From Flexivirga endophytica (lineage in GTDB: Bacteria; Actinomycetota; Actinomycetes; Actinomycetales; Dermatophilaceae): DNA of 64,000 nucleotides. The translations under genes were made by a program, and so were the position numbers. This document shows positions 33,472 through 41,898 of the stretch, in pieces. The notes below the pieces were generated by a model. It did not search any database and had not been told where the DNA came from. It saw only the letters and a list, made by a program, of their open reading frames with translations. The stretch spans positions 434,001 through 498,000 of the forward strand of contig NZ_BMHI01000003.1 of NCBI RefSeq assembly GCF_014640635.1, read 5' to 3'. How positions within the stretch are numbered: position 1 is the first letter of the stretch; every line of letters starts with the position of its first letter.

Positions 33472-33522
33472 GGGGTCCCCGCGAAGTATCGGAGGAGCGG
33501 AGCGGGGGAGAACTTCGTGGGG
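33472..33522. repeat. dispersed palindromic repeat (CCCCrCGAAGT family), copy 1
   Basis: It starts ggggtccccgcgaagtatcg and ends aacttcgtgggg. The two ends are inverted copies of CCCC(A/G)CGAAGT around a GGAGGAGCGGAGCGGGG core. Related copies lie at 35836-36006 and 61979-62032. Confidence 0.8.
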
Positions 33523-33527
33523 TGGCC

Positions 33528-33914
33528 TCAGCTGACCGGCAGCTCGCAGCGGGCGACGTCGGTCGCCCACCGCAGGATCGCCAAGTCACTCGCCGGGCCG
33601 GCCATGGACGGGCAGTGCGGCATCGTGACGTAGTGCAATGCCGCGACGACGACGAGGCAGCGCGGGTGGCTGCGCAACTGCGCCAGCCGATGCTCGGACA
33701 GTGACGGCTCCAGCAGTTCTTCCGCGTGTGCCTCGACGATCGCCTCCGCGATGTCGAGGTGGATGTGCGTGGCGACGTCGGTGTCCCCGTCGGCGCGCAG
33801 CCTGGCTTCGACGCAGTGCATCAGCCAGCGAAGCGCGTGCGCGTCACCCAGCAGCGCCTTGGCGGCCTCCCGTGATGCCCGGAACGCGATCGAGTCGCTC
33901 GGGTCCCCCATCAT
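33528..33914 (-). CDS. conserved hypothetical protein, 128 residues
   Basis: I do not recognise the family. The protein begins MMGDPSDSIAFRASREAAKA, is rich in Ala, His and Leu, has no membrane segment and looks all-helical. The start was placed at ATG 33914 because GGGGAGGTG lies about 8 nt upstream; longer starts lack such a site. It is convergent with the phosphatase gene, with a palindromic repeat immediately past its stop, and divergent from the VOC protein gene at 34080. Confidence 0.6.
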   Translation of the reverse strand: MMGDPSDSIAFRASREAAKALLGDAHALRWLMHCVEARLRADGDTDVATHIHLDIAEAIVEAHAEELLEPSLSEHRLAQLRSHPRCLVVVAALHYVTMPHCPSMAGPASDLAILRWATDVARCELPVS

Positions 33915-34079
33915 CTGTGGACACCTCCCCACCCCATCGATGCTCATGCGGATACGGTATGGCGGTCCAGGCACCGCCGGGTGCGGGTTGGCGAAACCTT
34001 GGAAAAACCCTGACCGTTCCGCGAACTCCGGGCGCGTTCCGTGTGCCGACGTGTATGGGAGCCACCTAAGCTGCCTGAC

Positions 34080-34865
34080 ATGACGACTCGCACCGCACCG
34101 TGGCCGTCCGGCACTCCCTGCTGGGCCGACTGCGCCTTCGAGCCCGCACACCGTGGGATGCACCACGCACAGGACTTCTACGAGAAGCTCTTCGGTTGGG
34201 ACGTGCGGCGCGACGCCGAGCACGAGGACTACCGCGTATGTCGCAAGGACGACCAGCCGGTCGCCGGGCTGGAGCACAAGAACGGCTCCGAGGCACCGCC
34301 GTTCTGGACCACCTATTTCGCCACGGACGACATCGCCGCCACCTGCGCGGCCGTCACGTCAGCGGGTGGCAAGGTCCTGACCGACCCGTTCGAGATGGCC
34401 GCGTCGGGGCAGGCCGCCTACTGCGCCGACCCGACCGGTGCCTTCTTCGGTCTGTGGCAGGGCGGCGAGCTGCCCGGCTTCGGACTTGTCAACGAGCCGG
34501 GTTCGGTCGCCTGGAACGACCTGATGACCCGCGACTTCGAAGGCTCAAAGTCCTTCTACGCCAACGTTTTCGGCTTCACGTATGACGACGGCGACAACTC
34601 CTACGCGGTGGCGAAACTGCCGACCGGAGAGACCGTGTGCGGCATACACGAAGCCGTGGAGCTGCCGGACGGCGCGCCGCCGTCCTGGCTGGTGCACTTC
34701 GCGGTGGCTGATCGTGATTCGTCCGCGCAGATCGCCCAGGAGCTGGGTGCCTCGATCCTGATGATGATGGACACGCCGTTCGGGCCGGAGGCGCTGCTAC
34801 AGGGCCAGCACGGCGAGATCTTCACCGTCATCGCCATGAACGACACCGGCGCGGACGCTGACTGA
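34080..34865 (+). CDS. two-domain VOC (glyoxalase/bleomycin-resistance fold) protein
   Basis: 261 residues made of two beta-alpha-beta-beta-beta units: residues ~10-125 ('WADCAFEPAHRGMHHAQDFY', 'ADPTGAFFGLWQ') and ~135-255 ('AWNDLMTRDFEGSKSFY', 'LLQGQHGEIFTVI'). This matches the actinobacterial VOC proteins often annotated as hydroxylase-like or glyoxalase-like. The real substrate is unknown. It is followed 8 bp later by a flavin monooxygenase gene, which suggests a shared operon and perhaps a linked oxidation step. Confidence 0.85.
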   Translation: MTTRTAPWPSGTPCWADCAFEPAHRGMHHAQDFYEKLFGWDVRRDAEHEDYRVCRKDDQPVAGLEHKNGSEAPPFWTTYFATDDIAATCAAVTSAGGKVLTDPFEMAASGQAAYCADPTGAFFGLWQGGELPGFGLVNEPGSVAWNDLMTRDFEGSKSFYANVFGFTYDDGDNSYAVAKLPTGETVCGIHEAVELPDGAPPSWLVHFAVADRDSSAQIAQELGASILMMMDTPFGPEALLQGQHGEIFTVIAMNDTGADAD

Positions 34866-34873
34866 CCGGCGGG

Positions 34874-35833
34874 ATGCCTCAGCGGATCGCGACCGTCGGC
34901 GGCGGCATCGCCGGTATGACGCTGGCGGCCTCGTTGGACCCGCGCCGCTTCGAGGTCAGCGTGCATGAAGCGCAGCCGGAGCGGGCTGCGGTCGGCAGCG
35001 CGCTCGGCCTGTGGGGTGCGGCGCGCCGGGTGCTGCGGCGGTTGGACGCCTTACCTGAGTCCGGCGCCCGGCAGACCGGTGGTGCGCTGCACCGGATGGA
35101 CGGCCGTCGCCTGCTGGCGGCGCACGGTCCCGGGCCAGTGATGGTCGACCGGCCGACGCTGCTCGCGGCGTTGGATGCCGCCGTGCCGGCGACGGTGCGC
35201 CGGGTGACCGAGGAGGTCACCGACCCGGAGTCGCTCGACGCGGACCTGGTGATCGGGGCGGACGGGGTTCGCAGCCGTGTGCGCGGCCTGGTCGAGCCGT
35301 CGGCGGCGGAGCGGGTCGGCACGCCATACGTCGCACTGCGCGGAATACGTTCTGGCACAACGCGATCCGCTGACATCGGCGAGTACTGGGGCGGTGGTCT
35401 GTTGGCTGGACTGGTGCCGATCGCCGGGGATAGGACCTATTGGTTCACCACCCATCGCAGCGAGCTGACCGAACCCTTCGAGGTGCAGCACGTGCTCGAC
35501 GAGGCTCGCGAGCGGTTCGCCGGCGCGGCGCCGGGGATCCGCCGGGCGCTGGCGGATGCCGGCCCGGACACGCTGGCGACCGCACTGTGGGTGGCGCCGC
35601 CGATGCGTCGCTACGCGCACGGCCGGTGTGTCGTCATCGGCGACGCCGCGCACGCGATGCTGCCGAATCTCGGCCGGGGCGCGTGCAGCGCGATCGTGGA
35701 CGCCGCCACGCTCGCCGGGACGCTGAACTCCGACGGCGACCTGCGCCGTTGGCAGGCCCGCCGGGTCCCGGCCACCCAGGCCGCGCGGCTGGGCTCAGCG
35801 GCCGTCATGCGGGCCGCGCTCGCCATACCGTGA
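34874..35833 (+). CDS. FAD-dependent monooxygenase (UbiH/PHBH-like)
   Basis: 319 residues. The FAD-binding 'IATVGGGIAGMTLAASL' is at the N-terminus (GxGxxG), the 'DLVIGADGVRSRVR' DG motif in the middle, and 'CVVIGDAAHAMLPNLGRGA' is the GD motif of class A flavoprotein hydroxylases. It uses NAD(P)H and oxygen to hydroxylate an aromatic or similar substrate, which cannot be told from sequence. It is shorter than typical hydroxylases (~390), which suggests a compact subfamily. It ends 3 bp before a repeat cluster. Confidence 0.88.
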   Translation: MPQRIATVGGGIAGMTLAASLDPRRFEVSVHEAQPERAAVGSALGLWGAARRVLRRLDALPESGARQTGGALHRMDGRRLLAAHGPGPVMVDRPTLLAALDAAVPATVRRVTEEVTDPESLDADLVIGADGVRSRVRGLVEPSAAERVGTPYVALRGIRSGTTRSADIGEYWGGGLLAGLVPIAGDRTYWFTTHRSELTEPFEVQHVLDEARERFAGAAPGIRRALADAGPDTLATALWVAPPMRRYAHGRCVVIGDAAHAMLPNLGRGACSAIVDAATLAGTLNSDGDLRRWQARRVPATQAARLGSAAVMRAALAIP

Positions 35834-35835
35834 CC

Positions 35836-36006
35836 ACCCCACGAAGTCTCTCCTCCGCTGCCCTGCACCCAACGAAGTTCTCCCCCGCTCCGTCACCCCA
35901 CGAAGTTCTCCCCCGCTTCGCTCCTCCGATACTTCGCTGGGACCCCGACACGCTCCTCCGATACTTCGTCGGGGCCCGCCTCTCCCGAATACTTCGCGGG
36001 GACCCC
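35836..36006. repeat. cluster of CCCCrCGAAGT-family repeats
   Basis: Three forward ends (cacgaagt or aacgaagt near 35838, 35870 and 35898) are followed by three inverted ends (gatacttcg or gaatacttcg near 35928, 35959 and 35987). It looks like several nested or tandemly duplicated copies of the element seen singly at 33472 and 61979. It fills the gap between the monooxygenase gene and purB. Confidence 0.75.
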
Positions 36007-36126
36007 GGTCTCCTTCGACCGGAAATCTCGTACCCGTGCGCTCGCAGCGCGGACGCGCGGGAGTCCGCCCGCCCGGGCACCGGACGCGCGAGGCGGCCCG
36101 CCCGGCACCTCTGGGACAATCTGCGC

Positions 36127-37539
36127 ATGCGTTCGCTTGCTGATGCCAACCCGCCCATCGCGCTCGGCGCCCTGGACGGGCGTTACCGGACCGCCGTCGC
36201 CCCGCTGGTCGACCACCTCTCCGAGGCCGCGCTCAACCGCGAGCGGGTGCACGTCGAAGTCGAGTGGCTGATCCACCTGACGTCGAACGACGCGGTGCCG
36301 GGTGTTCGCCGGTTGTCCGAGGGTGAGATCGCCGGGTTGCGCGACATACCGGCGCAGTTCGACACCGCGGACGTCGCCGAGCTGGCCGACATCGAGCGCG
36401 AGACCGTGCACGACGTCAAGGCGGTCGAGTACTACCTGAAGCGCCGACTGCCGCAGATCGTCGGCACCGACGACGCGGCCGGGCTGGCCGAGCTGGTGCA
36501 CTTCGGCTGCACCAGCGAGGACATCAACAACCTGTCCTACGCACTGATGGTGCAGGGGGCGACCCAGCAGGTGTGGTCGCCGAAGGCGAGTGCTCTGGTC
36601 GACCAGATCGCCGCGATGGCAACCGAACTCGCAGATGTGCCGCTGCTCGCGCACACGCACGGGCAGCCTGCCACGCCGACCACGATGGGCAAAGAGCTCG
36701 CGGTGCTCGCGCACCGGTTGCGGCGTCAGCTGCGCCGGATCGCCGGCGCGGAATACCTCGGCAAGATCAACGGCGCGACCGGCACGTACGGCGCACACGT
36801 CGCGGCGGTGCCGGAGACGGACTGGGTCGCGCTCTCCAAGTCCTTCGTGGAATCCCTTGGGCTGCAGTGGAATCCGCTCACGACGCAGATCGAGAGCCAC
36901 GACTGGCAGGCCGAGGTCTACAGCGATATCGCCCGGTTCAACTCGATCCTGCACAACCTCGCGACCGACGTGTGGACCTACATCTCGATGGGCTACTTCG
37001 CCCAGTCCCGCGGTCAGGGCACGGTCGGCTCGAGCACGATGCCGCACAAGGTCAACCCGATCCGCTTCGAGAACGCCGAGGCCAACCTCGAGGTCAGCAA
37101 CGGCCTGCTCGACGTGCTGGCGCGCACGCTGGTCACCTCGCGGATGCAGCGCGACCTGACCGACTCCTCCATGCAGCGCAACATCGGCACGGCATACGGC
37201 CATTCCTTGCTGGCGATCGACAACGTCTCCCGCGGCCTCGCCGGTCTCGACGCGGCCCCGGAGAAGATGGCGGCCGACCTCGACGCCAACTGGGAGGTGC
37301 TCGGCGAGCCGATCCAGTCCGCGATGCGCGCCCTCGGCGCCCAGGGCGTGCCGGGGATGGAGCAGCCCTACGAGCGGCTCAAGGAGCTCACCCGCGGCCG
37401 CCGGATCAGCGAGGCCGACCTGCGGGAGTTCGTGCGCGGACTGGGTCTGCCGGCGGAGGTCGAGGAGCGCTTCCTGACGATGACCCCCGCCACGTATGTC
37501 GGGCTGGCCCCGCAACTGGTGAAGTACCTACAGGACTAA
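36127..37539 (+). CDS. purB: adenylosuccinate lyase
   Basis: 470 residues, fumarase/aspartase superfamily. The signature 'GSSTMPHKVNPIRFENAEA' holds the catalytic Ser loop, with 'HTHGQPATPTTMGKE' and 'CTSEDINNLSY' as the other two active-site segments. It catalyses two steps of purine synthesis (SAICAR to AICAR, and adenylosuccinate to AMP), releasing fumarate each time. ATG 36127 gives the standard 'MRSLADANPPIALGALDGRY' start. Confidence 0.96.
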   Translation: MRSLADANPPIALGALDGRYRTAVAPLVDHLSEAALNRERVHVEVEWLIHLTSNDAVPGVRRLSEGEIAGLRDIPAQFDTADVAELADIERETVHDVKAVEYYLKRRLPQIVGTDDAAGLAELVHFGCTSEDINNLSYALMVQGATQQVWSPKASALVDQIAAMATELADVPLLAHTHGQPATPTTMGKELAVLAHRLRRQLRRIAGAEYLGKINGATGTYGAHVAAVPETDWVALSKSFVESLGLQWNPLTTQIESHDWQAEVYSDIARFNSILHNLATDVWTYISMGYFAQSRGQGTVGSSTMPHKVNPIRFENAEANLEVSNGLLDVLARTLVTSRMQRDLTDSSMQRNIGTAYGHSLLAIDNVSRGLAGLDAAPEKMAADLDANWEVLGEPIQSAMRALGAQGVPGMEQPYERLKELTRGRRISEADLREFVRGLGLPAEVEERFLTMTPATYVGLAPQLVKYLQD

Positions 37540-37668
37540 CACCCCTAGCACGACTAACACCACTAGCACGCCCTCGCCGAGTGACGGCGCGGGGACCTTG
37601 ACCAACTTCTGACGAAATCCTGACCGCTCGGTCACCTGCGGGATTCTTGCCATTGGCAGGCTCGCAGG

Positions 37669-38415
37669 ATGAAAATCCTTACCGCACGCCTCGGATACGC
37701 CGCTGTTGCCGCCTCACTGATCGCGGGCGCCGGCGTCGCCGCCGCCCCGACGACCGCACACGCGTCCCCGATGTATGACGTGGCGCTCGCGCAGTCAGCG
37801 GCCGCCATACCGGACTGCGCGCTGTCCTCGCTGCCGCCGGAAGCGACCGACACCGCGAACCTCATCAAGCAGGGCGGGCCGTTCCCCTACCCGGACAATG
37901 ACGGCGTCGTCTTCACCAACCGCGAGGGCATCCTGCCCGCCGAATCCAGCGGGTACTACCACGAATACACCGTGATCACGCCGGGCGCTCCGACCCGCGG
38001 CACGCGACGCATCGTCACCGGCGGCACTCCGCTGACCAGCCCGCCGAACTGGTATTACACCGGCGACCACTACTCGTCCTTCTGCAAGATCACCGGGGTC
38101 AACGGTGGCGGTGACGGCGGTGTCGCGGACTGCGACCCGGCCTCGGTGCCCGACGAGGTCGCCGGCACCGAGCAGCTGATCAAGGACGACGGACCGTTCC
38201 CCTACGACCAGGACGGGACGGTCTACCAGAACCGCGAAGGCATCCTGCCGGCCGAGTCCAGCAGCTTCTACCACCTCTACACCGTGCCGACCCCTGGCGA
38301 CTCGACCCGGGGTTCGCGGCGCATCGTCACCGGCGGCACCTCGGTGAGCAGCCCGTCAGTCTGGTACTACACGCCGGACGACTACGCGTCGTTCTGCAAA
38401 CTGACCGTCAACTGA
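37669..38415 (+). CDS. secreted protein with two tandem RNase Sa/barnase-type ribonuclease domains, the second catalytically dead
   Basis: 248 residues: signal peptide (1-~32, 'TAHAS'), domain 1 (about 49-140) and domain 2 (about 154-244), both close to Streptomyces RNase Sa (guanyl-specific, N1/T1 superfamily). Domain 1 keeps the whole active site: Glu99 ('YYHEYTV'), Arg110 and Arg114 ('TRGTRR') and His134 ('TGDHY'), plus the guanine-binding 'NRE' loop and a Cys50-Cys139 pair. Domain 2 keeps the Arg residues, the NRE loop and Cys155/Cys243, but has Leu203 for the catalytic Glu and Asp238 for the catalytic His, so it should bind but not cut. A barstar-type inhibitor gene is not visible in the window. 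Confidence 0.88.
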   Translation: MKILTARLGYAAVAASLIAGAGVAAAPTTAHASPMYDVALAQSAAAIPDCALSSLPPEATDTANLIKQGGPFPYPDNDGVVFTNREGILPAESSGYYHEYTVITPGAPTRGTRRIVTGGTPLTSPPNWYYTGDHYSSFCKITGVNGGGDGGVADCDPASVPDEVAGTEQLIKDDGPFPYDQDGTVYQNREGILPAESSSFYHLYTVPTPGDSTRGSRRIVTGGTSVSSPSVWYYTPDDYASFCKLTVN

Positions 38416-38528
38416 CCATCCGCACGCGTGCGTAGGTCGACCCAGTGTCGGCCTACGCACGTCCCTGCCGCCAAACCTGCGCGCGACCTGACCCTGGGGA
38501 GACCTATGCGCGCCGGCCCGGACCGGCA

Positions 38529-38545
38529 ATACCCCCTCCGGGTAT
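38529..38545. promoter_or_regulatory. CsoR-type copper operator
   Basis: ATACCC (38529-38534) and GGGTAT (38540-38545) are perfect inverted hexamers around CCTCC, the typical GC-rich pseudo-palindrome of CsoR operators. It is 58 bp before csoR, which suggests autorepression relieved by Cu(I). Confidence 0.65.
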
Positions 38546-38603
38546 GCTGTTGGTATGACGAAAGCGGCCCACCGGTCGCGAGCTTCAACCAGCGGAGGCA
38601 CAC

Positions 38604-38885
38604 GTGGTCGGTTACGCCGGCAGCAAGGACGACTACCTCAAGCGGCTACGCCGCATCGAGGGGCAGGTGCGCGGCATACAGCGCATGGTCGAGGAGGACA
38701 CCTACTGCATCGACGTGCTGACCCAGGTCAGCGCGGTGACCAAGGCGCTGCAGAACGTCAGCCTCGGGCTGTTGGAGGACCACGTCGGCCACTGCGTGGT
38801 GGACGCCGCCCGCGAGTCCGACGAGGCCGCGAACGCCAAGGTGCGTGAGGCGTCCGACGCGATCGCGCGCCTCGTGCGCAGCTGA
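38604..38885 (+). CDS. csoR: CsoR-family copper-sensing repressor
   Basis: 93 residues, all-helical, with the Cu(I) ligands Cys35 ('TYCIDVL'), His60 and Cys64 ('EDHVGHCV') at the canonical spacing. In this family the apo-protein binds operator DNA as a tetramer and Cu(I) releases it. GTG 38604 is preceded by GGAGG. It is followed by a copper chaperone gene 24 bp downstream. No CopA ATPase gene is visible next to it. Confidence 0.9.
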   Translation: MVGYAGSKDDYLKRLRRIEGQVRGIQRMVEEDTYCIDVLTQVSAVTKALQNVSLGLLEDHVGHCVVDAARESDEAANAKVREASDAIARLVRS

Positions 38886-38909
38886 CCCCACCGAACGAAG
38901 GAGAAGTTG

Positions 38910-39128
38910 ATGGCTCAGACCGACATCACCGTGCACGGTATGACGTGCGGTCACTGCGTGGCCGCGGTGACCGAGGAGCTCAAGACGATCGACGGTGTCA
39001 CCGACGTGCAGATCGAGCTGCACGAGGGCGGCGACTCGCCGGTGCGCATCACCAGTGACCGCGAACTCGACCCGGTGGCGGTCAACGCCGCCGTGGACGA
39101 AGCCGGCTACGACGTCGTCGTGGGCTGA
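38910..39128 (+). CDS. heavy-metal-associated (HMA) copper chaperone
   Basis: 72 residues, single ferredoxin-like HMA domain with 'MTCGHC' (Met/Cys-x-x-Cys) at residues ~11-16. It binds Cu(I) and hands it to partner ATPases. A strong ribosome binding site (GAAGGAGAAG) precedes ATG 38910. In an operon with csoR and presumably copper-induced. Confidence 0.93.
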   Translation: MAQTDITVHGMTCGHCVAAVTEELKTIDGVTDVQIELHEGGDSPVRITSDRELDPVAVNAAVDEAGYDVVVG

Positions 39129-39155
39129 CGTCCGGCCGGTGCCCCGGGCGGGTGC

Positions 39156-39809
39156 TCAGATGGAGACGGGCCCGTCGGCACTCTGGAACTGCACCGACAT
39201 CAGACCCGGGGTGCCGTGCGGCGCGGCGAAGTCGAAGTCGATCTCCGGCTCCCACTCCTCGCGGTCCACACCGGGCTCGCCGACCAGACCGAGCCACTCA
39301 CGCACGCGGTCCGGTGATCCGGCGATCTGCAGGCCGGTCAGCGCAGCGTTCGTCACACCTTCGGTGGAGGGGTGGTCCTGACCTTCGGGCCACTCGATGA
39401 AGAACGGAACCTGCGGGTCTGCCATCAGCCCACGGATGCCGATCTGCTTCCAGCAGATCTCGACGCCGTCGGGACGGTGCCGGTTACCCGGGACCGCGCT
39501 GCGGCCGAGCAGTCGCTCGGCGATCGACATGTCCTCGACCTCGACGACCCAACCCAGCCAGCCGCCGCCCGCCGCGGAGCAGGCACGCACCGCTTGACCG
39601 AAGGGCGCCTTGTCGGATGCCGGGTGGTCCAGCACCTCGACGACCTCGATGAACCGGCGATCGGTCAGCGGGATGATCGAGTTGCGAGTGCCGAATCGCG
39701 GGTGCAGGCCGCCGTCGACCGGATCCACCCCCAGCAGGTCCCCGAGACGCTTCGCAGTGGCGATCATTCCGTCGGGCTCAGCCGCAAAAACCAGGTGATC
39801 AACTCGCAT
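39156..39809 (-). CDS. VOC/glyoxalase-like domain protein
   Basis: 217 residues. The start 'MRVDHLVFAAEPDGMIATAK' and the 'VPFFIEWPEGQDHPS' segment match the glyoxalase-like domain proteins (PF13468 type) of actinobacteria. There are two partly conserved beta-alpha-beta units and no metal-ligand pattern that would name a substrate. It is convergent with the copper chaperone gene. Confidence 0.75.
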   Translation of the reverse strand: MRVDHLVFAAEPDGMIATAKRLGDLLGVDPVDGGLHPRFGTRNSIIPLTDRRFIEVVEVLDHPASDKAPFGQAVRACSAAGGGWLGWVVEVEDMSIAERLLGRSAVPGNRHRPDGVEICWKQIGIRGLMADPQVPFFIEWPEGQDHPSTEGVTNAALTGLQIAGSPDRVREWLGLVGEPGVDREEWEPEIDFDFAAPHGTPGLMSVQFQSADGPVSI

Positions 39810-39875
39810 GAACCGATGGTGCCACTGCTCACACTCTCGCCGTGCAGCGGGTCTGCCGTCCGGGTCCACGATGCG

Positions 39876-40676
39876 TCACCGCTGACGCACCGCTTCATAC
39901 AGGATGATGGCCGCCGACGTCGCGACATTGAGCGAATTCGCCTTGCCACTCATAGGAATTCGGATGTGTATGTCGGCCAGGTCGAGCGCTGTGTCGGTCA
40001 GACCTTCCTTCTCGGTGCCGACCGCGATCGCGACGGGGCCGGTCAGGTCGACGTCCGTGTGCAGGCTGGTGGCCGCCGGCGTCGCAGCCACGACACGGAT
40101 GCCACGCTCGCGCGCCCAGCCGAAGGTCTCCTCCGTCGTCGCCGTCGCCACCGGCACGGAGAACACCGTGCCCTTGGAACTGCGGACGACGTTGGGGTTG
40201 CCCCAGTCGGTCATCGGTGCCGCGGCCACGGCGGCGTCCACCCCGGCGGCGTCGGCGGTGCGCAGCATCGCGCCGAGGTTGCCCGGCTTCTCCACACCCT
40301 CCGCGATGAGCACCAGCGGCCGGTCCGGAAGAGCCAGCTCGCGGGGTGTCACACCGACCGCCGGCACCACGGCCAAGAACCCGTCGGCGCCCTCGCGGTA
40401 GGCGACCTTCTCGAAGGCCTGCCGGCTCAGCCGGATCACCTCGGCACCCGCTTCCCGCGCGCGACGCACCACATCGGCCTGCGCGGCCGGATCGGCCATC
40501 AGGTCGTCGCAGGTGAACAGCTCGTGGGGGTGCACCCCTGCGTCCAGTGCGAGAGCGAGCTCGTCATACCCCTCCAGCAGCGTGCGGCCGGTCTCTTCCC
40601 GCCGCCGGCGGCGGCGCAGCGCGACGAGTGCCTTCAGCCGCGGGTTGGCCGGAGAGGTGATCGTGTGCTCGGCCAC
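39876..40676 (-). CDS. TrmH/SpoU-family RNA 2'-O-methyltransferase
   Basis: 266 residues. The N-terminal RNA-binding domain ('TSPANPRLKALVALRRRRRR') precedes a SPOUT catalytic domain with 'VEKPGNLGAMLRTADAAG', 'AVGTEKEGLTD' and 'IPMSGKANSLNVATSAAI', the three knotted-fold motifs for S-adenosylmethionine binding. It methylates a ribose in rRNA or tRNA; the target is not determined. It starts one base after the stop of the HAD gene, so both form an operon. Confidence 0.9.
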   Translation of the reverse strand: MAEHTITSPANPRLKALVALRRRRRREETGRTLLEGYDELALALDAGVHPHELFTCDDLMADPAAQADVVRRAREAGAEVIRLSRQAFEKVAYREGADGFLAVVPAVGVTPRELALPDRPLVLIAEGVEKPGNLGAMLRTADAAGVDAAVAAAPMTDWGNPNVVRSSKGTVFSVPVATATTEETFGWARERGIRVVAATPAATSLHTDVDLTGPVAIAVGTEKEGLTDTALDLADIHIRIPMSGKANSLNVATSAAIILYEAVRQR

Positions 40677-40677
40677 C

Positions 40678-41460
40678 TCACACCAGCTGACGGAGTATGA
40701 CGGCTGCGCCCGCCTCGTCGATGGACAGCGTCACCTCGTCGGCGACGGCCTTGACCTCGTCCGGCGCCTGCCCCATGGCGACACCACGTGCCGCCCAGTG
40801 CAGCATCTCCAGGTCGTTGGTGTGGTCGCCGATCGCGATGGTGTCCGCGGGCTCGACGTGCAACGTGCGGCGGACCTGCTCGAGCGCGGACGCCTTGGAG
40901 ACACCCTCGGGGTTGACGTCGAGCCAGGCGGTGTAGCCGACGGCGTAGTTGACGCCGTGCAGACCAAGCCGATCGACGAGTTCGACGAAGTCCTCAGCGG
41001 TGCCGCTGGGCGAGCGGAAGGTGAGCCGGGTGGTGGGCTCGGCGCCGAGCTCCTCCCAGGGCAGGACCTTCGTGGGTCCGACGATCTCATCCTCGGGGAA
41101 CGGTGCGCTGACCTTGGTGCCGACACCTGGCTCCTCCACGCCCACCACGGCGTCCGGCCAGGAGTCCTTGAGCAACTTCAGGACCGGGGTGGCGTCGAAC
41201 GTGACCTTGTCGATGATCTCCCACGCGTCGTCGTGCAACCGCGCCGTCACTGCGCCGTTGGAGGTCACGGCGAATCCGTCTGTCAGCGAAAGCAATTCGA
41301 AGACCGGGGCCGCACCGAGGATGCTACGACCGGTCGCGATCACCACATGGTGTCCGGCGTCGGCGACTGCCCGCACCGCATCACGCACCTCCTCGTCCAA
41401 CCGGCCGTCGTACTGCAGCAACGTGCCGTCGATGTCCAGTGCCACAAGTTTCTTCTGCAC
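40678..41460 (-). CDS. HAD-family (Cof-type) phosphatase
   Basis: 260 residues. HAD motif I 'ALDIDGTLL' is near residue 8, motif II is in 'IATGRS', the Cof-type cap lies in the middle, and motif IV 'AIGDHTNDLEML' is near residue 205. Family members dephosphorylate sugar phosphates, nucleotides or cofactors in the cytoplasm. It is followed at once by the TrmH/SpoU gene. Confidence 0.88.
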   Translation of the reverse strand: MQKKLVALDIDGTLLQYDGRLDEEVRDAVRAVADAGHHVVIATGRSILGAAPVFELLSLTDGFAVTSNGAVTARLHDDAWEIIDKVTFDATPVLKLLKDSWPDAVVGVEEPGVGTKVSAPFPEDEIVGPTKVLPWEELGAEPTTRLTFRSPSGTAEDFVELVDRLGLHGVNYAVGYTAWLDVNPEGVSKASALEQVRRTLHVEPADTIAIGDHTNDLEMLHWAARGVAMGQAPDEVKAVADEVTLSIDEAGAAVILRQLV

Positions 41461-41537
41461 GGCGTCAGCCTATGGCGAGCACCTCGGACGGTGGCGGACC
41501 CCTGCGGCGATGCGTGGTGGCGGGCTCCCTGAAGTGG

Positions 41538-41858
41538 TCAGTCCGTGTAGGCACCGGATCGGATGTCGTCGAGCAGTGTCGGCCCTGCCGGCTCCCATGC
41601 GAGGAGCTCGCGGGTCAGCGCGCTGGCGCCGGTCAGGGTCTGGCCGAAGAAGTGGGCGACGACACCGAAGTGCTCGGCGGCATCGGCGGGATCGATGGAA
41701 ACCACCGGCAGGTCGAGTGTTTCGCCGAGCGCCTCGGCGATCGCCCTGGTCCGGATCACCTCCTCGGCCACGGCGTGCAGGCGGACGCCCGGCGGCGCCC
41801 CGGGGATCTCGACCGGACGGCGCTGCTCCGCCACTTCCTCACCGCGGCGTCGACACAC
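41538..41858 (-). pseudogene. C-terminal remnant of an NAD(P)-binding oxidoreductase
   Basis: Only the last third of an SDR/epimerase-like protein can be read: 'LHAVAEEVIRTRAIAEALG', 'AAEHFGVVAHFFGQTL', 'SALTRELLAWEPAGPTLL'. This stretch is typical of the C-terminus of actinobacterial NAD-dependent epimerase/SDR reductases. The Rossmann-fold N-terminus with its glycine motif is absent, because the ABC permease gene ends ~40 bp upstream. It is most likely a truncated gene left by a deletion. Confidence 0.65.
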
Positions 41859-41898
41859 CGGCCGGCACGGAGTAGCGGCCGGCCTCGTCAGTCGGCTG

